From Clostridium sp. BJN0013 (GTDB lineage Bacteria; Bacillota; Clostridia; Clostridiales; Clostridiaceae): 64,000 nt of DNA. The position numbers were made by a program, and so were the translations under genes. Below, one piece after another: positions 34,747-43,824 of this stretch; the stretch's first letter is position 1; each line of letters starts with the position of its first letter. A model generated the notes under the pieces. That model saw only the letters and a list, made by a program, of their open reading frames with translations. It was not told the origin of the DNA and did not search any database. The stretch lies in assembly GCF_040939125.1 (NCBI RefSeq), contig NZ_CP162495.1, positions 1,364,001 to 1,428,000 of the forward strand. The letters run 5' to 3'.

Positions 34747-36197
34747 AAATTTCAATAAATACTTTCATAAAGTGCTGCTTAGTTCTAATTTTCATAGTAT
34801 TTTCATCCTGATAATATACTGCATTAACCTTATATAGTTATATATTAATATAATTCAATATTATGGACATATAAAGGTATAGACTATTACCCTGGATTAA
34901 CCGACACTATAAATATCCAAATTATTACTATAATGTTTGGTTATAATTACTTCTCATGTAGAATAAAATCAAAATTAAGCCTGTACTTTTTTCTATAATC
35001 ATTGTAGCATCTCTTAAACCATTTCAAACCCGCCCTAAACAGACTGTATACCCTTATTGTCTTTTTATTCTTGTTAATCCTTACAGCTCCCAGCTCTTTA
35101 TTTTTCTTATTCTTTGTGCAGATTTTTCCTAATATTATAAGCCAAGTATAGGCTATGGAAAGACATAAATATAAGTTCTTAAAATAAGTTATTCCTTTTG
35201 ACCAGCTATCCTCCATATTAAATCCATTGCTCTTTAAATCTCTGAATGCTTCCTCAATATCAAATCTTTTTTGATATTCATTTATAGCTTTTTGGGGCTT
35301 CATGTTTGTTGCAATATACCATACATCATTATCTTCTGCTAAGGCAACTCCCAGATTGCATTCATATTTTTCCTCTGTTAACAGCACTTTCTCAAAGGAT
35401 TTTCGCTTATTTGCTTTTATCTTTATGTCACTCAATTTTTTGATTCCAGGCTTGTTTGAAATTCTAACATTTGTAGTTGATATACATCTTATTGCATATT
35501 TCCATTTTAATTCTTCATCAATAAACTTAAACAATTCAACACTTCTAAAGCCTCTATCAGCTAAAAGAATTACATCAAAATTATAAGGGGATAAGAGTTC
35601 ATGAACCACTTTTAATCCTTCATAGACATGCTCAAATTCTTTGTTTTTCTTATCTTGATACTCAAATATTTTATGCCACAATGGAATCACTCTGTTATCA
35701 ACCCTTAGTGAAAATTGAAGAATAGTAAATACATCCTCTTTTGTGGTATGGTCAAAAATTATATGAACCTTTCCTGAATGATTCTTATATTTCTTCAGAA
35801 GAGTCCTTGCAAAATGGTATTGAACTATATCAGTATTTATTTTATCATTTGTTAAGAATCTGAAAATCCTTTTTACTTTACTTGCTTCAGTTGCCTCACT
35901 GAAGTCGCTCTTTAATTCTTGTGCAATTTTTGATAGCACAACTGATCCTGAGTCTATAATTCCTATTATAATTGCTACTAAAATTCTTAATCTAGGTGCT
36001 GTCAAAAAAATCATAGATTCTAGGCTTTTTTTCAGTTCTGTGATAATATATTCTTGAGTATTTAACATACTTGTTAACCGCCTTCCTATTTATATTGGTT
36101 GCAACTATATTTTATAGGGTTTTAAGGCGGTTTTCTATATAATTTTATCCTGCAAATGTTTTATACATTAATTTACATTAAACTGTCCATACGTCAG
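34702..36197 (-). mobile_element. IS4-family insertion sequence with 10-bp target duplication
   Basis: The ends are perfect inverted repeats CTGACGTATGGACA and TGTCCATACGTCAG. The host sequence GGCTTGGTGG is present on both sides (34692-34701 and 36198-36207), a 10-bp target duplication as expected for IS4. The element is 1,496 bp, carries one transposase gene on the minus strand and interrupts the TetR gene. Intact ends and an intact transposase indicate a recent, possibly still active, insertion. Confidence 0.93.
34947..36068 (-). CDS. IS4-family DDE transposase
   Basis: This 373-residue transposase has catalytic aspartates in HIIFDHTT and LLADRGFRS, and the IS4 YREK-type signature around the glutamate in YQKRFDIEEAFRDLKSNGF. 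The frame is complete from MLNTQEYI to the stop, and it lies inside element ends that form perfect inverted repeats. The gene occupies the minus strand relative to the interrupted TetR gene. About 245 bases of the element at the left are non-coding. Confidence 0.93.
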   Translation of the reverse strand: MLNTQEYIITELKKSLESMIFLTAPRLRILVAIIIGIIDSGSVVLSKIAQELKSDFSEATEASKVKRIFRFLTNDKINTDIVQYHFARTLLKKYKNHSGKVHIIFDHTTKEDVFTILQFSLRVDNRVIPLWHKIFEYQDKKNKEFEHVYEGLKVVHELLSPYNFDVILLADRGFRSVELFKFIDEELKWKYAIRCISTTNVRISNKPGIKKLSDIKIKANKRKSFEKVLLTEEKYECNLGVALAEDNDVWYIATNMKPQKAINEYQKRFDIEEAFRDLKSNGFNMEDSWSKGITYFKNLYLCLSIAYTWLIILGKICTKNKKNKELGAVRINKNKKTIRVYSLFRAGLKWFKRCYNDYRKKYRLNFDFILHEK

Positions 36198-36207
36198 GGC
36201 TTGGTGG

Positions 36208-36312
36208 GGAATGCATATTAAATATGATGCTTTTGAAAGGGATGATAGAATTACTTCAAATATCGCAAAAACTGTTGCTTCAGAAGCTTTGGTAAATGCC
36301 TATAGAGTTTAA
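36208..36312 (+). pseudogene. Severed C-terminal end of the interrupted TetR regulator
   Basis: Directly after the second target duplication, in the frame that continues ETVAWW, the sequence reads GMHIKYDAFERDDRITSNIA and KTVASEALVNAYRV, then TAA. Joined to codon 185 this gives a 219-residue regulator of normal length. Confidence 0.8.
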
Positions 36313-36348
36313 TTTATAGTAGATAATAGCCCGTGTTTTAAGGCAAAA

Positions 36349-36369
36349 TTGAACGAATAATTCATTCGT
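36349..36369. promoter_or_regulatory. Operator-like dyad upstream of the acyltransferase gene
   Basis: GAACGAATAATTCATTCGT has arms ACGAAT and ATTCGT around five bases and matches the site before the TetR gene in almost every position. It lies about 140 bases before the acyltransferase start. Between it and the gene I see only a weak 23-codon TTG frame at 36408. Confidence 0.5.
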
Positions 36370-36510
36370 AAATTTTAGAATAAAAATACATACCTTAGGT
36401 GAATAAGTTGAAAATTGATTTCATGAAAGCCGAAGAGATTAATACTAGCTATCTTTATAGAAAGAAGATGTATATATAGTAATGAAATAAATAATGAAAG
36501 GAATAATAAA

Positions 36511-37623
36511 ATGGAAATGAATGGTAATAATTTAGCCAAATCTAAAAAAGAACGTTTAGTGTATTTGGATAATTTAAAAGTAGCTCTGATTTTACTTGTA
36601 ATAGCTCACCATGCGGGGCAAGCTTATGGTTATCAAAATGATTGGCCAATACTAAATTCTCAACGCTCTATAATCTTAGAACCTTTTTTTGATGTAAATG
36701 GAGCCTTTTTTATGGGATTTTTCTTCTTTATTTCTGCTTACTTTTTTCCAGCTTCTATGGATGGAAGAGGAGTTTTTTCTTTTTTAAAGAGTCGATTTTT
36801 TCGTTTAGGAATTCCATTTATATTTATAGTAATTGTGGTTTTTGGTCCCATAACATATTTTGTGGATAGTATAGATATGCCTTTTGGAAAATATATGCTA
36901 CTCGAATATATAGGAAAAGGTGACTTTGAAGTTGGACATCTTTGGTTTATAGCTCTATTATTATTTTTTGCTTTTTGCTATTCTATTATCAGACTAATTA
37001 ATCTAAAATTAAGAATGAATAGTCAAAAAACTCTGGTTAATCCACCAGGTAATAAATCGTTATTAATGTTATCTATTATCTTAATAATTTTGAATTATGT
37101 CATTAGAATATGGTTTCCTATCGGAAGATGGATAGATATTTTTTCTTTTATGCCAGTGGAAATGGGACGTTTACCTCAATATATTATTTTCTTTATTCTG
37201 GGAATTTTTGCTTATCGTCATAACTGGATTAACATAATCCCCACTAAGACAGGTGTAACCTGGTTTATTATAGGAATTATAGCGGCACTAATACACTATA
37301 TAAATTTATTAATTGGGTTATTTACTTTTGATATTTGGCCTATTCTAGAAGGATTTATTGGGGTAGGATTAATAGTAGGTTTATTAGTTATTAGTAGAGA
37401 ATATTGGAATAAACGTGGCAAATTTATGAAATTTATGTCCGATAATGCTTTTACAGTTTATCTAATCCATATTTTTATTATTTATATATTACAGTTTATT
37501 ATAGAAGATATGTTATTTGGACCTTTAGACAAATTTTTTATTGTCTTCTTTATAGGCTCATTATTGAGTTTTATATTAAGTTATTGTATACGCAAGATAC
37601 CTTTTTTAAAGAAATTTCTATAG
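36511..37623 (+). CDS. Acyltransferase-3 family membrane protein
   Basis: This 370-residue protein has about ten membrane helices. It begins KKERLVYLDNLKVALILLVI followed by AHHAGQAYG, which carries the conserved histidine of acyltransferase-3 proteins, and continues FFISAYFFP and GHLWFIALLLFF. The family transfers acetyl or other acyl groups to extracytoplasmic sugars, peptidoglycan or antibiotics; the substrate here is unknown. GAAAGGA precedes ATG 36511. The shared operator suggests regulation by the TetR protein that is now interrupted, so expression may be deregulated. Confidence 0.82.
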   Translation: MEMNGNNLAKSKKERLVYLDNLKVALILLVIAHHAGQAYGYQNDWPILNSQRSIILEPFFDVNGAFFMGFFFFISAYFFPASMDGRGVFSFLKSRFFRLGIPFIFIVIVVFGPITYFVDSIDMPFGKYMLLEYIGKGDFEVGHLWFIALLLFFAFCYSIIRLINLKLRMNSQKTLVNPPGNKSLLMLSIILIILNYVIRIWFPIGRWIDIFSFMPVEMGRLPQYIIFFILGIFAYRHNWINIIPTKTGVTWFIIGIIAALIHYINLLIGLFTFDIWPILEGFIGVGLIVGLLVISREYWNKRGKFMKFMSDNAFTVYLIHIFIIYILQFIIEDMLFGPLDKFFIVFFIGSLLSFILSYCIRKIPFLKKFL

Positions 37624-37662
37624 ATTGGCTATAAAGTAAAGAGTAAGTGAGTTTTTACAAGA

Positions 37663-37745
37663 TTTATCCGAAGGCTACCATTACTAACACCCCTAGCTTC
37701 TTCAAAGTAAGGATGAACACTGCTATATGCCTAGATAAGTTCTGG
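37663..37745 (+). repeat. Dispersed structured element, copy B (left part)
   Basis: It begins TTTATCCGAAGGCTACCATT, contains AGCTTCTTCAAAGTAAGGAT and ACACTGCTATATGCCT, and ends GATAAGTTCT. Bases at both ends can pair as the outer stem seen in copy A. It lies between the acyltransferase gene and ppiB. Confidence 0.65.
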
Positions 37746-37842
37746 AGCAAAGAAAATTATTTACTTGACAGCGGTTTTGATAAAGTTTATTGTATAAATG
37801 CAGCATATGCTGTATTACATATTATAGAAAGAAGGGAAAAGA

Positions 37843-38367
37843 ATGAAAAATCCTATAGTTACAATTGAAATGAAAAATGGGAAACTGATGAAAATAGAAC
37901 TTTATCCAGATGTTGCACCTAATACAGTAAATAATTTTATATCGCTAGCAGAAAAAGGATTTTATAATGGTACAATTTTTCACAGGGTTATACCAGGATT
38001 TATGATTCAAGGAGGAGACCCTGAAGGTACAGGAATGGGAGGACCAGGTTACTCAATTAAAGGTGAATTTTCATCTAATAACTTTAAAAACAATTTAAAG
38101 CATGAAAAAGGGGTAATCTCCATGGCTAGAACTATGGCTCCTGATTCTGCAGGTTCACAGTTTTTTATAATGGCAGATAATGCACCTCACCTTGACGGAC
38201 AGTATGCTGCTTTCGGGAAAGTTACAGAGGGCATTGAAGAAGTAGATGAAATAGTATCACAGAAAAGAGATTATGATGATAAACCTTATGAAGATCAAAA
38301 GATGAAAAGTGTAACTGTAGAAACTTTTGGCGAAAAATATGATGAACCTCAAAAAGTAGAGGATTAA
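37843..38367 (+). CDS. ppiB: Peptidyl-prolyl cis-trans isomerase, cyclophilin type
   Basis: This 174-residue single-domain cyclophilin reads VTIEMKNGKLMKIELYPDVA, the FHRVIPGFMIQGGDPEGTG core with the catalytic arginine, and AGSQFFIMADNAPHLDGQYA near residue 105. It catalyses proline isomerisation during folding. No signal peptide is seen, so it is cytoplasmic. AAGAAGGGA before the ATG is its ribosome site. It ends 37 bases before an intrinsic terminator and is probably monocistronic. Confidence 0.94.
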   Translation: MKNPIVTIEMKNGKLMKIELYPDVAPNTVNNFISLAEKGFYNGTIFHRVIPGFMIQGGDPEGTGMGGPGYSIKGEFSSNNFKNNLKHEKGVISMARTMAPDSAGSQFFIMADNAPHLDGQYAAFGKVTEGIEEVDEIVSQKRDYDDKPYEDQKMKSVTVETFGEKYDEPQKVED

Positions 38368-38403
38368 ATATATAAGATAATATTGTTGTGAAAAGCTTCA
38401 AAA

Positions 38404-38443
38404 AATAGTAGTTCTCAATTATCCATTGAGACTATTATTTTTT
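38404..38443 (+). terminator. Intrinsic terminator after ppiB
   Basis: AATAGTAGTTCTCAAT pairs with ATTGAGACTATT around ATCC, followed by ATTTTTT. Confidence 0.75.
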
Positions 38444-38480
38444 ATGTATTAATAATTTTTGAAGGGGAAAATAGTATAAG

Positions 38481-39014
38481 ATGAAAAGTATACCAAATAT
38501 CATATCCATATTTAGAATGTTATTATCTGTAATTTTATTGTTTCTAAAACCATTTACTCTTTTATTTTGGATTGTATATTCTTTGTGTGGATTTAGTGAT
38601 ATTATTGATGGATATATTGCAAGAAAAACTAATTCAACAAGTAAGCTGGGAAGCTTACTTGATAGTATTGGAGATATTGTGTTTATGAGTTCTGCAATTA
38701 TTGTTTTTTTGCCGATAATATGGATTCCAATAAAAATGTTAATATAGATAATATGGATTTGTTTTATTAGAATTATTTCATTGTTGATAGTCTATCTTAA
38801 ATATCATACCTTTGCTATTCTTCATACATATGCCAATAAAATAACAGGATTGTTCTTGTTTTTCTTTCCATATTTATATAAATTTATCAATATAAATATT
38901 ATAGGATATGTGATTTGTGTTACTGCAAGTATAGCTGCCATTGAGGAACTAATAATACATATGACATCAAGAGAATTATCAAGAGATATTATAGGAATAT
39001 TCTCGAAGTTTTAA
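38481..39014 (+). pseudogene. CDP-alcohol phosphatidyltransferase, interrupted by one TAG
   Basis: The N-terminal half (MKSIPNIISIFRMLLSVILL) contains the family signature DIIDGYIARKTN, then LGSLLDSIGD, that is D-x2-D-G-x2-A-R-x8-G-x3-D-x3-D. The frame meets TAG at 38745 after KMLI. It then continues uninterrupted as more hydrophobic helices (IIWICFIRIISLLIVYLKYH to RDIIGIFSKF) until 39014. A single TGG to TAG change would explain it. An intact enzyme would transfer a phosphoalcohol onto CDP-diacylglycerol in the membrane. Confidence 0.75.
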
Positions 39015-39247
39015 GATTATGACGTAAAAGCAAATTATTGTAAAGTATTTTGTGCTTTAAAATTGTTATATATTGGAGAATTAAAAAATTATGCTGAAGT
39101 GTTATTAATGAAACATGTTAAAACAATGTTACTTCAACAATATTGCTTCTATAATAATTTCTTCTGCATTATTTATAGCATTTACGTTTGTAATTTAAGA
39201 ATTTAAATAAAAATAGCACAAAAATAGAAAATATACAAATATTTATC

Positions 39248-39300
39248 TAGACCACACTGGTCTATGATGTTATAATAACATTGTAGACCGGTGTGGTCTA
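39248..39300. promoter_or_regulatory. Promoter of the TetR gene with two near-identical operators
   Basis: TAGACCACACTGGTCTA (39248-39264) and TAGACCGGTGTGGTCTA (39284-39300) are reverse complements of each other but for one base. They lie on either side of TATAAT (39271-39276). The first overlaps the -35 position; the second covers the transcription start. This is the classic layout for an autorepressing TetR dimer pair. Confidence 0.75.
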
Positions 39301-39340
39301 TAATGTTTTACAACTTTTATCTGGAAAGAAGGTAAATAAT

Positions 39341-39973
39341 ATGTTTTCAAAATTTCTAAGTCTGGAGCCTGAAAAGCAGCAGTATATTATTAATGCAGCT
39401 ATGAAAGAGTTTGCACAGAAGGGTTTTAAAAATGCATCAACAAATGAGATTGTAAAAGCAGCAAATATAGGAAAAGGAATGCTATTTCACTATTTTAACA
39501 GCAAAAAAGATTTGTATTTATATCTTTATGACTATTCTGTAAAAATATTTATTAAAGATTTAGTTGAAAAAACTGATTTAAAGGAAAAAGATATTTTCAA
39601 TAGATTGCGGCAGAGAGCTTTATTAGAGATAGAAATAATTAATAAGTATCCAGATATGTTTGATTTTATTATGTCTGCAAGTATTGAAGAATCTGATGAT
39701 GTAAAAAGTGATCTGGAGCTTAGAAATAAAAAAATGATGAATAATCGACTCGACAGATATTTTAAAGACTTCGATACATCAAAATTTAAGGAAGATATTG
39801 ATTTAAAGCAGGCTGTTAAAGTTATTACATGGACCTTGGAGGGTATATCAGGTATATCAACGGAAGAATATAAAAAATTGAAATCTCTTTCTCTAACTCA
39901 GTCTTACTATGAAGAAATATTAGAAAAGATGGATTCCTATATAAAGCTATTAAAAAAATGCTTTTATAAATAA
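39341..39973 (+). CDS. TetR/AcrR-family transcriptional regulator
   Basis: This 210-residue regulator has an N-terminal helix-turn-helix: IINAAMKEFAQKGFKNASTN then GKGMLFHYFNSKKDLYLYL. The C-terminal ligand domain is unassigned. GAAGG before ATG 39341 sets the start; a frame extension to 39293 runs into the operator region. Two palindromic operators at its own promoter predict autorepression. The PEP-synthase-like gene follows after 16 bases and should be in the same transcript and under the same control. Confidence 0.9.
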   Translation: MFSKFLSLEPEKQQYIINAAMKEFAQKGFKNASTNEIVKAANIGKGMLFHYFNSKKDLYLYLYDYSVKIFIKDLVEKTDLKEKDIFNRLRQRALLEIEIINKYPDMFDFIMSASIEESDDVKSDLELRNKKMMNNRLDRYFKDFDTSKFKEDIDLKQAVKVITWTLEGISGISTEEYKKLKSLSLTQSYYEEILEKMDSYIKLLKKCFYK

Positions 39974-39989
39974 TAAAGGGGAGATTTGT

Positions 39990-42335
39990 ATGTCAAAAAT
40001 GGTAGTTGATTTCAAACAGTTAAATCAGGAAAATCAGTCCTTTGCAGGAGGAAAAGGTTCCATGCTTGCTAGGATGTACCAGAGTGGATACTCTGTACCA
40101 GAAGGTTTTATAGTTTTATCTGAAGCTTTTGAGGATGAAAAACTTAAGAATGGAGCTTTGAATGATATACAATATAATTCAGATAAAATAACAAAGAATA
40201 ATGAAGAATCACTATTTGCAGTAAGGTCTTCTGCATTGAGTGAGGATTCTGCACAAGCTTCTTTTGCAGGTGAATTTGAAACGGTCCTTAATGTTAAAAA
40301 AGAAGATGTTCTTCAGGCCATAATAACAGTTTTCAAATCAAGAGAGTCTGAGAGAGTAAAAGTATATAGTAGCTTTCAAGGTATGGAGGATTCACATAAA
40401 ATAGCTGTAGTAGTACAGGTCATGGTGCAGTCTGAAATTTCAGGAGTTTTGTTTACTGCTGATCCAATAACAGGTAGTATGACACATATGTTAGGCAATT
40501 ATGTCCACGGCCTTGGTGAATTACTTGTATCTGGAGAGGCTAATGCACATTCTTTTAAAATTATAAGACCTAAAGGTAAATATTACGGCCCAGATGAGTT
40601 TATAAAATATTCGAAAAGACTGTATAAGTATGCTTTAAAATTAGAAAGTGATTTTAAAGGACCTCAAGATATGGAATGGGCTGTTGCAAATGGGGAATTA
40701 TATATACTTCAGGCGAGGCCAATTACAACTTTAAATATAGGAAATCTGGATACTTATGAAATAAATTATTCTTTGTCTGGAGATTATCTTTGGAGTAATT
40801 CAAATGTGGCAGAAGCAATGTCTGATGTAGCTACACCTTTAACTTGGTCTATACTTAAGGCGCAGGATGAAGAAATTAGTGTAGTACCAGGATATTATCT
40901 CTGGGGTAATATTTGTGGAAGGATGTATTCAAATATTAGCCAGTTATCATCGGCAGCCTCTGTAATTGGGAGCAATGGTGGTGTTGAAAAGATGAGTGAT
41001 ATATTTGGAAATATACCCGTTGGAATGAGTATTCCTATTTATCCATTTTCAAAATTGGGTTATATCAAGGAAATGCTGCCTAGGGTAAGAAACTTTTTAA
41101 TAAATACCAGAAAAGCATCAAAAAACATGGCTAAATTTCTTCATAATACACCAAGTTGGTGTAAAAGGACAGCATCATCAATTAGATTAACAAGAGCGGA
41201 GAATGAACTGCTTGATTTATGGAAAAAAGAAATTCAACCATATAGTTCTAGAATGTTATGGGTTTCTGTTAAGGGGGGGCAAAAAATGGTGGTTGTGGTC
41301 AATAAACTCAGTAATGAACTAGAAAAGTTAACAGGTACTGAAGATGTTAGTGCGCTTTTATCTAATCTAAGAGGAAACTCAGAATTTGCAAGTCTTGGAC
41401 CTGTTTTGGGTATATCAAATATAATTAAAGGGAAAATGAGTGTTGAAGAATATCTTTCAAAGTATGGCCATCGTGGACCTCATGAACTTGAATTATCTAT
41501 ACCTGATCCTGCAGAAGAGGAAGGCCTGATTGAAAAACAGGTAGAGGATTTTAAAAAATTTAATATAGATGTAGAAGGGCTTCTAAAGAAACAACAGCTT
41601 CAATATGAAGAAGCGTGGAAAAGGTTTAAAGACCAATTCCCTTCAAAAATAAAGTTAATTGAAAAACAGATGAAAAAGGCATGGAAAGCCGCACATATTA
41701 GAGAGGCAACTCGTGCAGAGTATGTAAGAGTATATAGGATTAACCGTGTTTTTGTGAAAAGGATAGGAGAACTTACAGAAATAGGTGAGGATATATTTTA
41801 TCTTTATATTGATGAAGTTTTAAATCTACTTTCTGGAAATAAGAGAGCTTTAAAGAATATTGCTGCACGAAAGCTAAACTACGAAAAATATAAAGCATTA
41901 CCAGTCTATCCATCAATTATAAGAGGACGTTTTAACCCTTTCCAATGGGTTAAAGATCCAAATAGAAGAGTGGATTATTATGATCCTTCATTAGCTATTG
42001 TAGCAGATAGTTCTGAAGAGCTTAAAGGTTTTGCTGGAGCAACAGGTAGGATAGAAGGGAATGTCCGTGTTTTAGCTAATCCTGAAGAGGGTGAAAATTT
42101 ACTTCCAGGTGAAATATTGGTTACATCAACCACTAATATAGGCTGGACACCTATTTTTCCTAAAGTTGCAGCCATAATCACTGATATAGGAGCACCTTTA
42201 TCACATGCTGCTATAGTGGCCAGAGAACTTGGTATTCCTGCTGTTGTAGGATGTGGCAATGCTACCACAAAGCTCAAAACCGGAGATAAAGTTATAGTTG
42301 ATGGTGGAAAGGGAACTGTACAAGTATTTAAATAG
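39990..42335 (+). CDS. PEP-synthase/rifampin-phosphotransferase-like enzyme
   Basis: This 781-residue protein starts with a pyruvate-phosphate-dikinase-type ATP-grasp domain (FAGGKGSMLARM, AVRSSALSEDSAQASFAGEF, LQARPITTL at about residue 240). A large central region of about 430 residues follows, and it ends with a swivelling phosphohistidine domain whose catalytic His739 is in GAPLSHAAIVARELGIPAVV. There is no C-terminal PEP-binding barrel, so it is not a true PEP synthase. The three-part plan is that of rifampin phosphotransferase, although it is shorter than the usual 865 or so residues. The substrate is unproven. Cotranscription with a TetR regulator suggests an inducible drug- or metabolite-modifying role. 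Confidence 0.75.
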   Translation: MSKMVVDFKQLNQENQSFAGGKGSMLARMYQSGYSVPEGFIVLSEAFEDEKLKNGALNDIQYNSDKITKNNEESLFAVRSSALSEDSAQASFAGEFETVLNVKKEDVLQAIITVFKSRESERVKVYSSFQGMEDSHKIAVVVQVMVQSEISGVLFTADPITGSMTHMLGNYVHGLGELLVSGEANAHSFKIIRPKGKYYGPDEFIKYSKRLYKYALKLESDFKGPQDMEWAVANGELYILQARPITTLNIGNLDTYEINYSLSGDYLWSNSNVAEAMSDVATPLTWSILKAQDEEISVVPGYYLWGNICGRMYSNISQLSSAASVIGSNGGVEKMSDIFGNIPVGMSIPIYPFSKLGYIKEMLPRVRNFLINTRKASKNMAKFLHNTPSWCKRTASSIRLTRAENELLDLWKKEIQPYSSRMLWVSVKGGQKMVVVVNKLSNELEKLTGTEDVSALLSNLRGNSEFASLGPVLGISNIIKGKMSVEEYLSKYGHRGPHELELSIPDPAEEEGLIEKQVEDFKKFNIDVEGLLKKQQLQYEEAWKRFKDQFPSKIKLIEKQMKKAWKAAHIREATRAEYVRVYRINRVFVKRIGELTEIGEDIFYLYIDEVLNLLSGNKRALKNIAARKLNYEKYKALPVYPSIIRGRFNPFQWVKDPNRRVDYYDPSLAIVADSSEELKGFAGATGRIEGNVRVLANPEEGENLLPGEILVTSTTNIGWTPIFPKVAAIITDIGAPLSHAAIVARELGIPAVVGCGNATTKLKTGDKVIVDGGKGTVQVFK

Positions 42336-42441
42336 AATATTTTTAACTTCTCATAAGTCATCAGAACCTTGTCCTTATTAATGAGTATTATATAGTAGTA
42401 ATATAGAAAATTTAAATACTATTAAATTTGGGGATGAGGCT

Positions 42442-43551
42442 ATGGATTATAAATTAAAGGGAAAAGTAAAAACTTCATTACAGAAGAAATTTAATAGAGA
42501 AGCTAAAAAAGAAGGAATAATACTGGACCTAAGCGATTTACACTATATATTGGATCTTGATGAAAAAAATGAGGCATATCTTTTAATTATTGACTTAAAA
42601 AAGGTTTATTTTGATAATCCTGAAAACAGCTTAAGCTTAAATGATATTGACTATATAGTAATTAGTGGAGATTTTGTTGAACGTGGTGATTCAGAAGCAT
42701 CTTTTGAGAAGGCATTTCATTTTATAGATATATTAAGCAAACAGCTTAACGTACCATATAAAAATATAATTATAGTACCTGGAAACCATGACTTGAGTTG
42801 GACTATTACTATGAATAGTTATCATTTAGCCATTGGTACTCCAAGTCCTAAAGATAAAGTAGTTACTAATGTTGGAAAGGACTTATTTTACTTAAAAAGA
42901 AATAGTGGAGAATGGTATAAAAAATTTACAAACTATAGTAAATATCTATACCAAAGGTTATATGAAGTTCCTTTTCCAGATAACCCTAAGGAGCAGATTG
43001 AAGTTGTACTGGGAGATTTTATAGATAATAAAAAAGTAGCATTTTTCATGATAAATACTTCAGCTCAAATTGATCACTTTAATCGTAAAATAACTTATTT
43101 TGATACGGAAGGTTTAATAAAAGCTTCAAGACAACTGCCCCAAAATAATATAATAAAAATAGCAGTAGGACACCATCCTGTAAATATTATAAGTGGCTAT
43201 GGAGATAATATTCCTTTTGCCAATATACTGCAAAATGAGAATTTTAAAATTTATCTGCATGGTCATGTTCATAGAAGTATAAGCTTGGACTATTTAAATC
43301 CTCAAAATATAAATCCTAACATGATTATGATTGGGGCTGGAGCTTTAAGTGTTGGGAGAAATGGCTTATGGCCAGGTGTTCCTGGAAGATATAATGTGAT
43401 AAAAATATCTAAAATAGATATACCCAATAAAATACTTGTATCTGTAAACACTCGTCAACGAGAATATGTAGGGAACTACTGGCAGCCAGCGTATATATAC
43501 TATAAAAATAGTGGTAAAAGGTTAACTAATATATGGAGCAATATTATATAA
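42442..43551 (+). CDS. Calcineurin-like metallophosphoesterase
   Basis: This 369-residue protein carries the dimetal motifs in order: DLHY (residues about 31-34), SGDFVERGD, PGNHDLSW, VGHHPVN and HGHVH. It is soluble, with no signal peptide, so it is probably a cytoplasmic phosphodiesterase or phosphatase. The substrate is unknown. GGGGATGAGG before the ATG at 42442 is the ribosome site. It lies between the PEP-synthase-like gene and the chaperone cluster, separated from the latter by 270 bases containing an inverted copy of the dispersed element, so shared transcription is uncertain. Confidence 0.8.
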   Translation: MDYKLKGKVKTSLQKKFNREAKKEGIILDLSDLHYILDLDEKNEAYLLIIDLKKVYFDNPENSLSLNDIDYIVISGDFVERGDSEASFEKAFHFIDILSKQLNVPYKNIIIVPGNHDLSWTITMNSYHLAIGTPSPKDKVVTNVGKDLFYLKRNSGEWYKKFTNYSKYLYQRLYEVPFPDNPKEQIEVVLGDFIDNKKVAFFMINTSAQIDHFNRKITYFDTEGLIKASRQLPQNNIIKIAVGHHPVNIISGYGDNIPFANILQNENFKIYLHGHVHRSISLDYLNPQNINPNMIMIGAGALSVGRNGLWPGVPGRYNVIKISKIDIPNKILVSVNTRQREYVGNYWQPAYIYYKNSGKRLTNIWSNII

Positions 43552-43561
43552 AGATGTACTT

Positions 43562-43632
43562 AAGATCAAGTGATTGAGAGGTTCAGGTGGAATTTACTAT
43601 AGATAAATACTTTTTTCCATTTGAACCTTTAA
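43562..43632 (-). repeat. Dispersed structured element, copy C (right part, inverted)
   Basis: Read on the minus strand it has AAGGTTCAAATGG, a spacer, then TCCACCTGAACCTCTCAATC and ACTTGATCTT, matching the right part of copy A. The GGTTCA and TGAACC arms pair. Confidence 0.55.
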
Positions 43633-43824
43633 TCCATTGAAGGCCTGCTTTACAGATTACATTAGAAACAGTACCATTATATAGTTATATAGTCTCTAAC
43701 AGGGATTTAGATATTTGTTAGCAAGGTAGTGCCTTATATGGTATAATAGAACCGATAAATTACTGGGTTAGATATCAAATCTAGCTATGCAAGAGATATC
43801 TTAATCTAAAAGGAAAGGGAAAAA

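Noticed and set aside
36408-36479. TTG-started 23-codon frame before the acyltransferase gene
   Set aside because: A weak site only, and no recognisable product; too short to call without conservation data.
37647-37868. 73-codon plus-strand frame before ppiB
   Set aside because: It lies entirely on copy B of the dispersed element and overlaps the ppiB start out of frame; composition is not protein-like.
39115-39198. 27-codon hydrophobic frame (MLKQCYFNNIASIIISSALF) upstream of the TetR operators
   Set aside because: No ribosome site and no context; likely a chance or decayed fragment in an AT-rich intergenic region.
39990-42335. Annotation as true phosphoenolpyruvate synthase
   Set aside because: The C-terminal PEP-binding TIM barrel is absent; the chain ends just after the phosphohistidine domain.
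43640-43824. Search for a CIRCE operator upstream of the chaperone cluster
   Set aside because: No TTAGCACTC-N9-GAGTGCTAA-like repeat; only a GATATC pair that is too short to be meaningful.
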